Positions 8,357-16,637 of a stretch of 64,000 nt of DNA are shown in pieces. Position 1 is the stretch's first letter. Every line of letters starts with the position of its first letter. The notes beneath the pieces are model-generated. The model was given only the letters and a program-made list of their open reading frames with translations. It made no database searches and had not been told where the DNA came from. This DNA comes from Saccharothrix carnea. GTDB taxonomy: Bacteria; Actinomycetota; Actinomycetes; Mycobacteriales; Pseudonocardiaceae. A program made the translations under genes and the position numbers. The stretch lies in contig NZ_PYAX01000013.1 of the NCBI RefSeq assembly GCF_003014735.1, forward strand, positions 62,001-126,000, in the 5' to 3' direction.

Positions 8357-8599
8357 ATGAGCGAAGCGGAACGCCGCACCCTCAGTGAGATCGAGAGCAG
8401 ACTCGCGGACGAGGAGCCGGGCCTCGCCTCGGCGCTCGTCGCCGGCAAACCCCGGCACCCCGTGCTCAGCTACGCCCTCGTGGCCACGTTCGGCGGTCTG
8501 GGCGTGCTGCTGCTGTTCCTCGGGGCGTTCGGCCCCGCCCTGGCGTCGCTCGGGTTCGGCGCGCTGCTGATGCTGATGCGCGGCTACACCTGGCGCTGA
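8357..8599 (+). CDS. DUF3040 small membrane protein
   Basis: An 80-residue protein. The N-terminal LSEIESRLADEEPGLASAL is the typical DUF3040 helix, followed by two hydrophobic helices (LSYALVATFGGLGVLLLFLG and ALASLGFGALLMLM). DUF3040 proteins are common in actinobacteria and have no proven role. ATG 8357 is used; a GTG directly in front would add one residue. Confidence 0.85.
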   Translation: MSEAERRTLSEIESRLADEEPGLASALVAGKPRHPVLSYALVATFGGLGVLLLFLGAFGPALASLGFGALLMLMRGYTWR

Positions 8600-8747
8600 G
8601 CCGGCACCGCCGGGCAGGCGCACACCAGCCGCGAGCTCATCGCACCGTCGCGCCGCGTCCGGCCACGCCCGTCAGCCGACCCCGGGTCCGGGGAGCCTCG
8701 TCACACTTCGCGGATCCGGCCTAATCCGCTGGCCACGGGCGGCTGCC

Positions 8748-10385
8748 ATGGCCGACCATGCGCGGGTGGGATTCCTGGACGCGAACGGCCTCGCCTTCCG
8801 CCTGCCCGACGGCCGCGAGCTGTTCCGCGACGTGTCGTTCAAAGTCGGCACGAACAGCGTGGTCGCCCTGGTCGGCGCGAACGGCGTCGGCAAGACGACG
8901 TTGCTGAGAATCCTGTCCGCCGAGCTGACGCCCACCGCGGGCAGCGTCCGCGTGCAGGGCGGCTTGGGCGTGATGCCTCAGTTCGTCGGCTCGGTCCGGG
9001 ACGAGAGCACCGTCCGCGACCTGCTGCTGGCCGCGTCACCGGCGCCGCTGCGCGCCGCGGCGCAAGCGCTGGACGAGGTCGAGCTCCAGCTCATGGAGAC
9101 CGACGACGAGCCGACCCAGATGCGGTACGCCGACGCGATCACCGCGTGGGGCGAGGTCGGCGGCTACGACGCCGAGGTGCTGTGGGACACCGTCACGGTG
9201 GCCGCGCTGGGCGTGCCGTTCGACCGGGCCCGGTTCCGCGAGGTCCGCACGCTGTCCGGCGGCGAGCAGAAGCGGCTGGTGCTCGAAGCGCTGCTGCGCG
9301 GGCCGGAGCAGGTGCTGCTGCTGGACGAGCCGGACAACTACCTCGACGTGCCGGGCAAGCGGTGGCTGGAGGACCGGCTGCGCGAGACCGGCAAGGCCGT
9401 GCTGCTGGTCAGCCACGACCGGGAACTGCTCGACGTGGCCGCGACGCACGTGGTCACGGTCGAGGCGCACTCGGCGTGGACGCACGCGGGCTCGTTCGGA
9501 ACCTGGCACGCCGCCCGCACCGCCCGGATCGAACGCCTCGCCGAACTGCACCGCCGCTGGAACGAGGAGCACGACCACCTCAAGGAACTCGTCCGCACGC
9601 TCCAGATCCAGGCGCGGATCAGCGAGGTGATGGCCGCGAAGTACCGGGTCATGCGGGCCAAGCTGGAGCGGTTCGAACAGGCCGGTCCGCCGCCCGAGCT
9701 GCCCACCGACGAGAAGGTGGCGCCCCGGCTGCGCGGTGGCCGCACCGGCGTGCGGGCCATCACCTGCGAGAACCTCGAACTGACCGGCCTGATGAAACCG
9801 TTCGACGCGGAGATCTTCTTCGAGGACCGGGTCGCGGTCCTGGGTTCGAACGGCTCCGGCAAGAGCCACTTCCTGCGGCTGCTCGGCGGCGGCGACGTCG
9901 CGCACACCGGCGTGTGCCGCCTCGGCGCCCGGGTCGTGCCAGGCCTGTTCGCGCAGACCCACCAACACCCGGAGTGGATCGGCCGCACGCTGGTCGACGT
10001 CCTGTGGCACGGCGAGGACGGCCGCAAGGGCCTCGACCGGGGTGCCGCGATGTCCGTCCTGAGCCGCTACGGCCTGGGCAAACAGGGCGACCAGCGGTTC
10101 GAGACACTGTCCGGTGGCCAACAGGCACGGTTCCAGGTGCTGCTGCTGGAGCTCTCCGGCGCGACCTTGCTCCTGCTGGACGAGCCAACCGACAACCTCG
10201 ACCTGAACTCCGCCGAGGCCCTGCAGGACGCCCTGGAAGGCTTCACGGGCACCGTCATCGCCGTCACCCACGACCGCTGGTTCGCCCGCAACTTCGACCG
10301 CTTCCTGCTCTTCCGCTCCGACGGCCGAGTAGTCGAAGTCGACGAGCCGGTCTGGGACGAGACGCGGGTCAAGCGCGTTCGGTAG
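8748..10385 (+). CDS. ABC-F family ATPase (duplicated ATP-binding domains)
   Basis: A 545-residue soluble protein with two nucleotide-binding domains and no membrane domain. The first has GANGVGKTT, LSGGEQKR and LLLDEPDNYLD; the second has GSNGSGKSH, LSGGQQAR and LLLDEPTDNLD. A charged linker (ERLAELHRRWNEEHDHLKEL and following) separates them, as in ABC-F ribosome-associated factors such as EttA/Uup and antibiotic-protection proteins. Whether it is a housekeeping translation factor or a resistance determinant cannot be told from sequence. It ends shortly before ctaA. Confidence 0.88.
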   Translation: MADHARVGFLDANGLAFRLPDGRELFRDVSFKVGTNSVVALVGANGVGKTTLLRILSAELTPTAGSVRVQGGLGVMPQFVGSVRDESTVRDLLLAASPAPLRAAAQALDEVELQLMETDDEPTQMRYADAITAWGEVGGYDAEVLWDTVTVAALGVPFDRARFREVRTLSGGEQKRLVLEALLRGPEQVLLLDEPDNYLDVPGKRWLEDRLRETGKAVLLVSHDRELLDVAATHVVTVEAHSAWTHAGSFGTWHAARTARIERLAELHRRWNEEHDHLKELVRTLQIQARISEVMAAKYRVMRAKLERFEQAGPPPELPTDEKVAPRLRGGRTGVRAITCENLELTGLMKPFDAEIFFEDRVAVLGSNGSGKSHFLRLLGGGDVAHTGVCRLGARVVPGLFAQTHQHPEWIGRTLVDVLWHGEDGRKGLDRGAAMSVLSRYGLGKQGDQRFETLSGGQQARFQVLLLELSGATLLLLDEPTDNLDLNSAEALQDALEGFTGTVIAVTHDRWFARNFDRFLLFRSDGRVVEVDEPVWDETRVKRVR

Positions 10386-10414
10386 CGCGATCTAGGCTGC
10401 CGGAGGTGAACGTT

Positions 10415-11263
10415 TTGCGGCTTCCCGTCCGCCGGTCCGCGTACGCGGCGGCCGTGGCGGCGCTCGTGGCCAACGTGCTGATCGTGCTCACCGGCGCGTT
10501 GGTGCGCCTGACCGGCTCCGGGCTGGGGTGCCCGACGTGGCCGAGCTGCACCGACGACTCGTTCGTCACCACGCCGGAGATGGGCGTGCACGGCGTGGTC
10601 GAGTTCGGCAACCGGGTGCTCGGCATCGTCGTCGGCCTGATCACCCTGGCCCTCGTGGTCGCGGTGGCCCGCCATCGCGACCGCCCGCCCAAGGCGCTGC
10701 CGCTGGCAGTCGGCGTCCTGGTCGGCGTGGGGTTGCAGGGCCTGATCGGCGGGCTGAGCGTGCGCCGGGCGCTCGCGCCCGAGATCGTCGCCGTCCACTT
10801 CCTGGTCAGCACGGTGCTGGTCGCGGCGCTCGTCGTGCTGGTCGACCTGCTCGGCCGGCCCGACGCCGTGCTGCGCGCACCGGCGGACCTCCGGCTGCGG
10901 ATCGGCCTGGCGGCGATGCCCGTGGCGCTCGCCGGCGTCCTGGTGCTCGGCACCCTGGTGACCGGCAGCGGCCCGCACGCCGGTGACGAGGACGCCCGCC
11001 GGTTCGGCTTCGACCCCGCCGAGGTGGCGGCGTTCCACGTGCTGTTCGTCGTGGTGCTGCTCGGGCTCCAGGTCGGGGCGGCGATCGTGCTGCGCACTCC
11101 GGCGGCGTTCGCCGCGGTGGCGCTGTCGATCACCCAGGGCGTGATCGGCTCGGTGCAGGAGGCGTTGGCCCTGCCGGTGCCACTGGTGGCCGCGCACGTG
11201 GTCACCGCCGCGCTGGTCGTCGCGGCCACCACCCACCTCACCGTGCGGGCGTTCCGGGTCTAG
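10415..11263 (+). CDS. ctaA: Heme A synthase (CtaA/COX15)
   Basis: About 282 residues with eight transmembrane helices. GALVRLTGSGLGCPTWPSC is the family signature, with the conserved Cys pair region; HGVVEFGNRVLG and EIVAVHFLVSTVL carry heme-ligating His, and AFHVLFVVVLLG and VAAHVVTAALVV complete the set. The enzyme oxidises heme O to heme A for aa3-type cytochrome oxidase. A GGAGGTGA at 10402-10409 points to the TTG at 10415 as start; the in-frame GTG at 10406 lies inside that ribosome binding site and is less likely. Confidence 0.9.
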   Translation: MRLPVRRSAYAAAVAALVANVLIVLTGALVRLTGSGLGCPTWPSCTDDSFVTTPEMGVHGVVEFGNRVLGIVVGLITLALVVAVARHRDRPPKALPLAVGVLVGVGLQGLIGGLSVRRALAPEIVAVHFLVSTVLVAALVVLVDLLGRPDAVLRAPADLRLRIGLAAMPVALAGVLVLGTLVTGSGPHAGDEDARRFGFDPAEVAAFHVLFVVVLLGLQVGAAIVLRTPAAFAAVALSITQGVIGSVQEALALPVPLVAAHVVTAALVVAATTHLTVRAFRV

Positions 11264-11292
11264 TCGGTCACCCGCCGTGCCATGCTCGGAGC

Positions 11293-11439
11293 ATGGACAC
11301 CGGTTCGGTGGTGGCGGTGGTCGCCTTCCTGCTCGTGATCGTGGGCGGTGTGGTCCTGGCCGTGCGGGGACGCGACGACCAGAGCCGCGACGACGTCGGG
11401 CCGCCGATGAACTCGTCCGACGGCGGTGGTGGCGGCTGA
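11293..11439 (+). CDS. Small single-span membrane protein
   Basis: A 48-residue reading frame from ATG 11293. It has one N-terminal membrane helix (MDTGSVVAVVAFLLVIVGGV), a positive stop (RGRDD) and a soluble tail ending in SSDGGGGG. It lies 29 bases after ctaA in the same direction, so it may be cotranscribed with it. No family is recognised. The clean topology and codon use support it, but its small size leaves doubt. Confidence 0.55.
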   Translation: MDTGSVVAVVAFLLVIVGGVVLAVRGRDDQSRDDVGPPMNSSDGGGGG

Positions 11440-11466
11440 GCCGACGGCTCGACCGGTGACGAGCGG

Positions 11467-12240
11467 CTAGCGGGCGCTCGGCTCGGGCGCGCGGGTCGAC
11501 TGGTCCTCCGACGCGGTCGGCTCGACGCCCTGCTCGACCAGGTGATCGGTCTCGAACTCGCGTTCCAGCACCCACACCCCGTCCTCGCGCCGCCACGACG
11601 TCACCGAAGCATTGGGCACCACGGTGTTGCGCGCGAACGCCGCCAAATCCGGCTCGGGCAGGCACTCCAGCAGGTAGCGCAACAGGTACGCCTGCAACTC
11701 GTGCCCGAACAGCAGCACCCGCCGCCCGTCCAGGTCACGCAGCAGCGACCGCAGCCGCAACGCCACGTCCGCCCACGACTCACCGCCCGGCGGCCGGTAG
11801 TAGAACTTGCCCAACCGCCGCTCGCGCGCCCGCTCCTCCGGGTGCCGCAGCGCCACCCCGCGCGTCGTCAACAGGTCCAGCACACCCAGCTCACGGTCAC
11901 GCAGCCGCTCGTCCACCCGTGCCCGGGGGTGGTGCCCACCCACGGTGAGCCGCGCCGTGTCGATGGCCCGCCGGTACGGCGAGCACACCACCAGATCCGG
12001 CCGCCGCTCGTCCGGCAGCGCGGCGAACCACCGGCCCAGTGCCCGGCCCTGTTCCTCGCCCCGCGCCGACAGCGGCACGTCCGGGTCGCGCTCCGGGATG
12101 TCGACGACCTCGTCACCGGCCGACTCCGCGACCTCCCGCGCCACGTTGCCGGTGCTCTCGCCGTGCCTGATCAGCCCGATCCAGTCCGCCCCAAGGGAGT
12201 CCACCTGAGCCAACTTAGCGCTCCGGCGCCGCACCGGCAC
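11467..12240 (-). CDS. Histidine phosphatase superfamily protein
   Basis: About 257 residues with the phosphoglycerate-mutase-like signature LIRHGEST (catalytic His about residue 26 from GTG 12240). VVCSPYRRAIDTARL supplies the second Arg, and LLFGHELQAY the second catalytic His. SGDEVVDIPERDPDVPLSARG is the usual early substrate loop. It probably removes phosphate from a small metabolite or sugar phosphate. Internal GTG codons (for example 12204) are alternative starts that keep the catalytic core. Confidence 0.85.
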   Translation of the reverse strand: MPVRRRSAKLAQVDSLGADWIGLIRHGESTGNVAREVAESAGDEVVDIPERDPDVPLSARGEEQGRALGRWFAALPDERRPDLVVCSPYRRAIDTARLTVGGHHPRARVDERLRDRELGVLDLLTTRGVALRHPEERARERRLGKFYYRPPGGESWADVALRLRSLLRDLDGRRVLLFGHELQAYLLRYLLECLPEPDLAAFARNTVVPNASVTSWRREDGVWVLEREFETDHLVEQGVEPTASEDQSTRAPEPSAR

Positions 12241-12276
12241 TCCTGGCGCTCACCCCGAACCGGTAGAACTCCGCCC

Positions 12277-12912
12277 GTGGACGACATCGACGCGTACTGC
12301 GAACGCCTGGCGGCCGGTCTGTGGGCCGAGCCGCTCAACGCCGTGAGCAACGCGGCGTTCCTGATCGCGGCGGCCCTGCTGTGGTGGCGCCACCGGCCGG
12401 GGCCGAGGAGCCTGCGGGCGCTGCCGGTGCTGCTCGCGCTGGTCGGGCTGGGCAGCCTGAGCTTCCACACGGTCGCCGACACGCTCACCAACTTCTTCGA
12501 CGTCGGCTTCATCGCCGTCTACGTGATCTGGTACCTGGTCGTGTTCGCGCACTACTACCTGAACGCCCGGTGGGCGCTCGCCTGGCTGGCCGCGCCCGCG
12601 TTCGTCGTGCTCGCGGTGGTCGTCGCACCGCTGAGCGCGCTCGTGCCGGGCGGTTCGGGCATCTACCTGGCGCCGTTCCTGTGCCTGCTGGCCGCCGCGG
12701 CGGTCGCGGTGGCGCGCCGGATGCCGTGGCACGACCTGGCGGCGGCCGCGGGCGTGTTCGTGGTGTCGGTGACGCTGCGGACCCTCGACCAGCCCCTGTG
12801 CGGCGGCTGGCCGAGCGGCACGCACTACTTCTGGCACGTGCTCAACGCCGTGGTGCTCTACCTGGTGGCCCGGCAGGTCATTCGCGTTCAGCGGGCAGCC
12901 GACCCGACCTGA
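12277..12912 (+). CDS. Ceramidase-like (CREST superfamily) membrane hydrolase
   Basis: A 211-residue protein with seven predicted membrane helices. The motifs are EPLNAVSNAAFLIAAALLWW, SLSFHTVADTL (Ser and His) and LDQPLCGGWPSGTHYFWHVL (Asp, His and WH). They match the alkaline ceramidase/CREST group, whose Ser-Asp-His residues bind a metal and hydrolyse amide bonds in lipids. The bacterial substrate is unknown. Its last 35 bases overlap the opposing DUF2252 gene. Confidence 0.75.
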   Translation: MDDIDAYCERLAAGLWAEPLNAVSNAAFLIAAALLWWRHRPGPRSLRALPVLLALVGLGSLSFHTVADTLTNFFDVGFIAVYVIWYLVVFAHYYLNARWALAWLAAPAFVVLAVVVAPLSALVPGGSGIYLAPFLCLLAAAAVAVARRMPWHDLAAAAGVFVVSVTLRTLDQPLCGGWPSGTHYFWHVLNAVVLYLVARQVIRVQRAADPT

Positions 12913-14251
12913 CCGCCGCGACCAGCGCCTCGTGGTCGGCGCACGTCCGGTCGGCGTAGTCCAGCGCGTACCGGGCGATCGCGGCGTCCAGCTCCTCGCC
13001 GTCCGCGCAGTACCCGGCCAGCAGCCGGGGGTCCACCGAACGGCTGTGCGCGCGGGCCAGCAGGGCGCCCGCCAGCCTGCCGTAGTCGTCCAGGTCGTCC
13101 CGCTTCAACGTGGTCGCGTCGATCTCGCCCTTGCGGTTGCGGAACTGGCGGACGATGTAGTCCCGTCCGTCGATCGTGGTCCAGCCGAGCAGGATGTCGG
13201 TCTCCGCCTGCACGAGCCGCGCGCCGTGCACGATCCGCTTGCCCTCGTGCTTGACCGCGGGCGCCCCGAGGAACGGTGCCAGCGCGGACGGCCGCGCCTC
13301 CTTCGCCTGCAGCACCAGCGCCTCGTCACCGTTGCCGTGCAACAGGACCAGGTAGTTGCGCCACCCCACGCTGCCGGTGCCGACCACGCGGAACGCCACG
13401 TCCGACACGCTGTACCGCATGATCAGGTTGTACCGCGACTCCCGCAGCGTGTCCACATAGGACGGCAGGGCGTCCACGACGGACTGTGCGGCCTCGGGGG
13501 AGATCCGGGACAGCACGGGCGGGTCCTCGACGAACCGGATGTGCTCGCCCTCGCGCCGCGTCCACTTCGCGGCCACCCGCGCGCTGGTGTTCTTGCGCGC
13601 CTTGGACGCGGCCTTGGTGAAGGCGTCCATCAGGTCGTCGGCCTTGGTCTTGGACAACGCCGACTCGTCGCCCAGCGCGTTCCACGACTCCATGAACGGG
13701 ATCTCGGCCAGGTGCCGCGCCGCGGCCCGGTAGGCCCGCACCGCGTCGGACGCCGCGTCACGGCAGCCCTTCTCCGACACGCCGCCTTCCCGGCCGGCCA
13801 GCACCAGCGACGTCGCCAGCCGCTTCAGGTCCCACTCCCACGGTCCGGGCAGCGTCTCGTCGAAGTCGTTGATGTCCATCACGATCCGGCCCTCGGGCGT
13901 GCCGTAGAGGCCGAAGTTCGCCGCGTGCGCGTCACCGCACAGCTGCGCGTCCAGCCCGCTGCGCGCACCGACGGCCAGGTCGCCCGCCATCAGCCCGGCG
14001 CTGCCCCGGAAGAACGCGAACGGCGAGACGAGCATCCGGCCGATCCGCAGCGGCACGAGGTGCGGCAGGCGGCCCTCGTTCGAGGCGTCCAGGAACTCGA
14101 CCACGGACGGCCGGTCCGGCGCGAGCGGCACCTTGCGGTGCGCCTCGTGGCTCACCGCCGCCCGCAGCTCGCGGCCGCGCGCCAGGACCTCTTCCGGCTC
14201 CACCCACTGTCCCAGCGCGACGGCCGCCTGAGCCCGCTTGCGTTCACCCAT
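12878..14251 (-). CDS. DUF2252 family protein (kinase-like fold)
   Basis: A 457-residue protein with the DUF2252 signatures. These are RIGRMLVSPFAFFRGSAGLM, then LCGDAHAANFGLYGTPEGRI and VMDINDFDETLPGPWEWDLK, which resemble the HxDxxxxN and DFD/DxD motifs of aminoglycoside/choline-kinase-like enzymes. A conserved VVGTGSVGWRNYLVLL block follows. The family is widespread in actinobacteria, predicted to be a phosphotransferase, and lacks a proven substrate. It starts at ATG 14251. Confidence 0.85.
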   Translation of the reverse strand: MGERKRAQAAVALGQWVEPEEVLARGRELRAAVSHEAHRKVPLAPDRPSVVEFLDASNEGRLPHLVPLRIGRMLVSPFAFFRGSAGLMAGDLAVGARSGLDAQLCGDAHAANFGLYGTPEGRIVMDINDFDETLPGPWEWDLKRLATSLVLAGREGGVSEKGCRDAASDAVRAYRAAARHLAEIPFMESWNALGDESALSKTKADDLMDAFTKAASKARKNTSARVAAKWTRREGEHIRFVEDPPVLSRISPEAAQSVVDALPSYVDTLRESRYNLIMRYSVSDVAFRVVGTGSVGWRNYLVLLHGNGDEALVLQAKEARPSALAPFLGAPAVKHEGKRIVHGARLVQAETDILLGWTTIDGRDYIVRQFRNRKGEIDATTLKRDDLDDYGRLAGALLARAHSRSVDPRLLAGYCADGEELDAAIARYALDYADRTCADHEALVAAVRSGRLPAERE

Positions 14252-14313
14252 GGGGGTAAGGATGCGTCACGAACCCGCCGGATACGTGCGCCTCGACACG
14301 TCTGTGACCTGCG

Positions 14314-15540
14314 TTAACGCTGAGTGTTCAGCACCTCGCCGATCGCGTCGACACCGCGGTCCAACTCCTCGCGCGTGATGACGAGCGGTGGGGCGACGCG
14401 CAGGGTGGTGTCCTGGGTCTCCTTGCACAGCACGCCGAGCCCGGCCAGGGCCTCCGACACCGCCCGCCCGCGCGGTCCGCCGGGCGCGATCTCGACACCG
14501 GCCCACAGCCCGCGCCCGCGCACCTCGGCCACCCCGTGCCCGACCAGCTCGCCCAGCCGCGCGTGCAGGTGGGCGCCCAGCTCGCGGGACCGCTGCTGGA
14601 ACTCGCCGGTCGCCAGCAGCCGCACCACGGCCCGGCCGACCGCGCACGCCAGCGGGTTGCCGCCGAACGTCGACCCGTGCTCACCGGGCCGCAGCACGCC
14701 CAGCACCGCCCGGCTGCCGACCACCGCCGACACCGGCATGATGCCGCCGCCGAGCGCCTTGCCCAGCGTGTACAGGTCGGCGCGCACGCCGTCGTGGTCC
14801 AGCGCCAGCAGGTCGCCCGTGCGGCCCAGCCCCGACTGGATCTCGTCCGCGATGAGCAGCACGTCGTGCTCGTCGCACAGCGCCCGCGCGCCGGCCAGGT
14901 ACCCCGCGGGTGGCACGACCACGCCCGCCTCGCCCTGGATCGGCTCGAGCAGCACGGCGGCCGTCCGCTCGGTGATCGCCTCGCGCAGCGCGTCCAGCGA
15001 CCCGTACTCGACGACCTTGAAGCCCGGCGTGAACGGCCCGAAGTCGCTGCGCGCGGTCTCGTCGGTGGAGAACGAGACGATCGTGGTGGTGCGGCCGTGG
15101 AAGTTGGACCCGGCGACCACGATCTCGGCCGTACCCTCCGGCACGCCCTTCACCCGGTAGGCCCACTTGCGGGCGACCTTGATCGCGGACTCGACGGCCT
15201 CCGCGCCGGAGTTCATCGCGAGCACCATCTCGGTGCCGGTCAGCTCGGCCAGCTCGCGGCAGAACAGGCCGAACTGGTCGTGGTGGAACGCGCGGCTGGT
15301 GAGCGTGACGCGGCCGAGCTGCTCGACCGCGGCGGCCACCAGCTCCGGGTGGCGGTGGCCGAAGTTCAGCGACGAGTAGCCGGACAGGAAGTCCAGGTAG
15401 CGGCGACCTTCGACGTCGGTGACCCACGAGCCCTCGCCGTGCGAGATGACGACCGGCAGCGGGTGGTAGTTGTGCGTGCTCCATTCCTCGTCGAGCGCGA
15501 TGAAGTCCCGGGAGCTCAGTGCTGCGGCCATGGCGGTCAT
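14314..15540 (-). CDS. rocD: Ornithine aminotransferase
   Basis: A 408-residue class III pyridoxal-phosphate aminotransferase. EEWSTHNYHPLPVVI at the N-terminus and LSGYSSLNFGHRHP are typical of ornithine-oxo-acid aminotransferases. LIADEIQSGLGRTG holds the PLP Asp, and TLGKALGGGIMPVSA the Schiff-base Lys. It converts ornithine and 2-oxoglutarate to glutamate semialdehyde in arginine catabolism. ATG 15540 was chosen over an upstream ATG at 15576 because homologues begin close to this point. No arginase or rocE gene is adjacent; it is divergent from a PPK2 gene. Confidence 0.88.
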   Translation of the reverse strand: MTAMAAALSSRDFIALDEEWSTHNYHPLPVVISHGEGSWVTDVEGRRYLDFLSGYSSLNFGHRHPELVAAAVEQLGRVTLTSRAFHHDQFGLFCRELAELTGTEMVLAMNSGAEAVESAIKVARKWAYRVKGVPEGTAEIVVAGSNFHGRTTTIVSFSTDETARSDFGPFTPGFKVVEYGSLDALREAITERTAAVLLEPIQGEAGVVVPPAGYLAGARALCDEHDVLLIADEIQSGLGRTGDLLALDHDGVRADLYTLGKALGGGIMPVSAVVGSRAVLGVLRPGEHGSTFGGNPLACAVGRAVVRLLATGEFQQRSRELGAHLHARLGELVGHGVAEVRGRGLWAGVEIAPGGPRGRAVSEALAGLGVLCKETQDTTLRVAPPLVITREELDRGVDAIGEVLNTQR

Positions 15541-15604
15541 GTCACCACAGTAAGGGCCCTGCGCCAGCGATTTCATCCGCCAGGTGTTGCGCGTCCGTCA
15601 TGTT

Positions 15605-15645
15605 CGTTGCGCAATCGAACGGTTTCGCGGCGATCCGTTGCGCAA
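15605..15645. promoter_or_regulatory. Paired TTGCGCAA palindromes between rocD and ppk2
   Basis: The perfect 8-base palindrome TTGCGCAA occurs at 15607-15614 and 15638-15645, each preceded by CG, with centres 31 bases (about three helical turns) apart. A partial copy (GTTGCGCG) lies at 15585. The sites lie in the 141-base gap between the divergent rocD and ppk2 starts. They look like a two-site operator, possibly for an Lrp/AsnC-type regulator, which often controls rocD; that link is inference. Confidence 0.5.
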
Positions 15646-15681
15646 CCGGCACGGCCAAGATCGGCGGGTTACCCTCCGACG

Positions 15682-16551
15682 ATGGCCGACAAGTCCGCGC
15701 AGGTCCAGTCGATATCCGACGCCTTCCGGGTGCGACCGGAGGACTTCGACCTGGCCGAGGTCGACCCGGGCGCCACGCCGGTCGGGCCGAGGTCGAAACG
15801 CGAGGCCGCCGCCGACATGGCCGTGATCGGCCAGGAGCTGGACCGGCTCCAGGAGGCGCTGTACGCCGAGGGCACGGGCGGCGGCGTCCGGAGGGTGCTG
15901 CTGGTGCTCCAGGGCATGGACACCTCCGGCAAGGGCGGCACGATCCGGCACGTCGCGGGCCTGGTCAACCCGCAGGGCCTGCGGATCGCGTCGTTCAAGA
16001 AACCGACCCGGACCGAGCTGCGGCACGACTTCCTGTGGCGCGTCCGCCGCCAGGTGCCGCAGCCGGGCTACATCGGCGTGTTCGACCGCTCGCACTACGA
16101 GGACGTGCTGGTCGCGCGGGTGGACAACCTCGTGCCGTCGACCGAGTGGCGGCGCCGGTACCGGCAGATCAACGCGTTCGAGGCGGAGCTGGCCGAGCAG
16201 GGCGTGACCACGGTCAAGTGCTTCCTGCACATCTCGCCGGAACGGCAGCGCGAGCGGCTCATCGCCCGGCTGGAGGACCCGCTCAAGCACTGGAAGTACA
16301 ACCCGGGCGACCTGGAGGTGCGGGCCAAGTTCTCGCGCTACCAGCTGGCCTACCACGACGCGCTGGTCAAGTGCTCGACGCCGGTCGCGCCGTGGTACGC
16401 CGTGCCGTCCGACCGCAAGTGGTACCGGAACTGGGTGGTGGCGCAGCTGCTGCTGGAAGCGCTGCGGGACCTGGCGCCCGAGTACCCGCAACCCTCGTAC
16501 GATCCGGCCGTCGAGTTGGCACGGCTCCAGGAAGCCGACCCGTTGCGCTAG
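15682..16551 (+). CDS. ppk2: Polyphosphate kinase 2 family protein
   Basis: A 289-residue P-loop kinase. The Walker A motif is GMDTSGKGG (residues 78-86). It is followed by FKKPTRTELRHDFLWR, the Walker B-like GVFDRSHYEDVLVARV, and the lid region KCFLHISPERQRERLIARLE. PPK2 enzymes move phosphate between polyphosphate and nucleotides (AMP, ADP or GDP). Its length and single domain fit class I or III; the class cannot be fixed by eye. ATG 15682 is clear. Confidence 0.9.
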   Translation: MADKSAQVQSISDAFRVRPEDFDLAEVDPGATPVGPRSKREAAADMAVIGQELDRLQEALYAEGTGGGVRRVLLVLQGMDTSGKGGTIRHVAGLVNPQGLRIASFKKPTRTELRHDFLWRVRRQVPQPGYIGVFDRSHYEDVLVARVDNLVPSTEWRRRYRQINAFEAELAEQGVTTVKCFLHISPERQRERLIARLEDPLKHWKYNPGDLEVRAKFSRYQLAYHDALVKCSTPVAPWYAVPSDRKWYRNWVVAQLLLEALRDLAPEYPQPSYDPAVELARLQEADPLR

Positions 16552-16581
16552 ACGCAATCTTCGTTGCGCCTCTTGCTTGTT

Positions 16582-16603
16582 CACAGTGGTGCAGGCCACT
16601 GTG
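16582..16603. terminator. Hairpin after ppk2
   Basis: An 8-base perfect stem, CACAGTGG at 16582-16589 and CCACTGTG at 16596-16603, with a 6-base loop, lies about 30 bases after the ppk2 stop and 34 bases before the lactonase start. It could end ppk2 transcription or serve as an operator; there is no T-run. Confidence 0.4.
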
Positions 16604-16637
16604 GGAACCGCCGCGGGCGGTCGAGCGGAGGTTCGGT

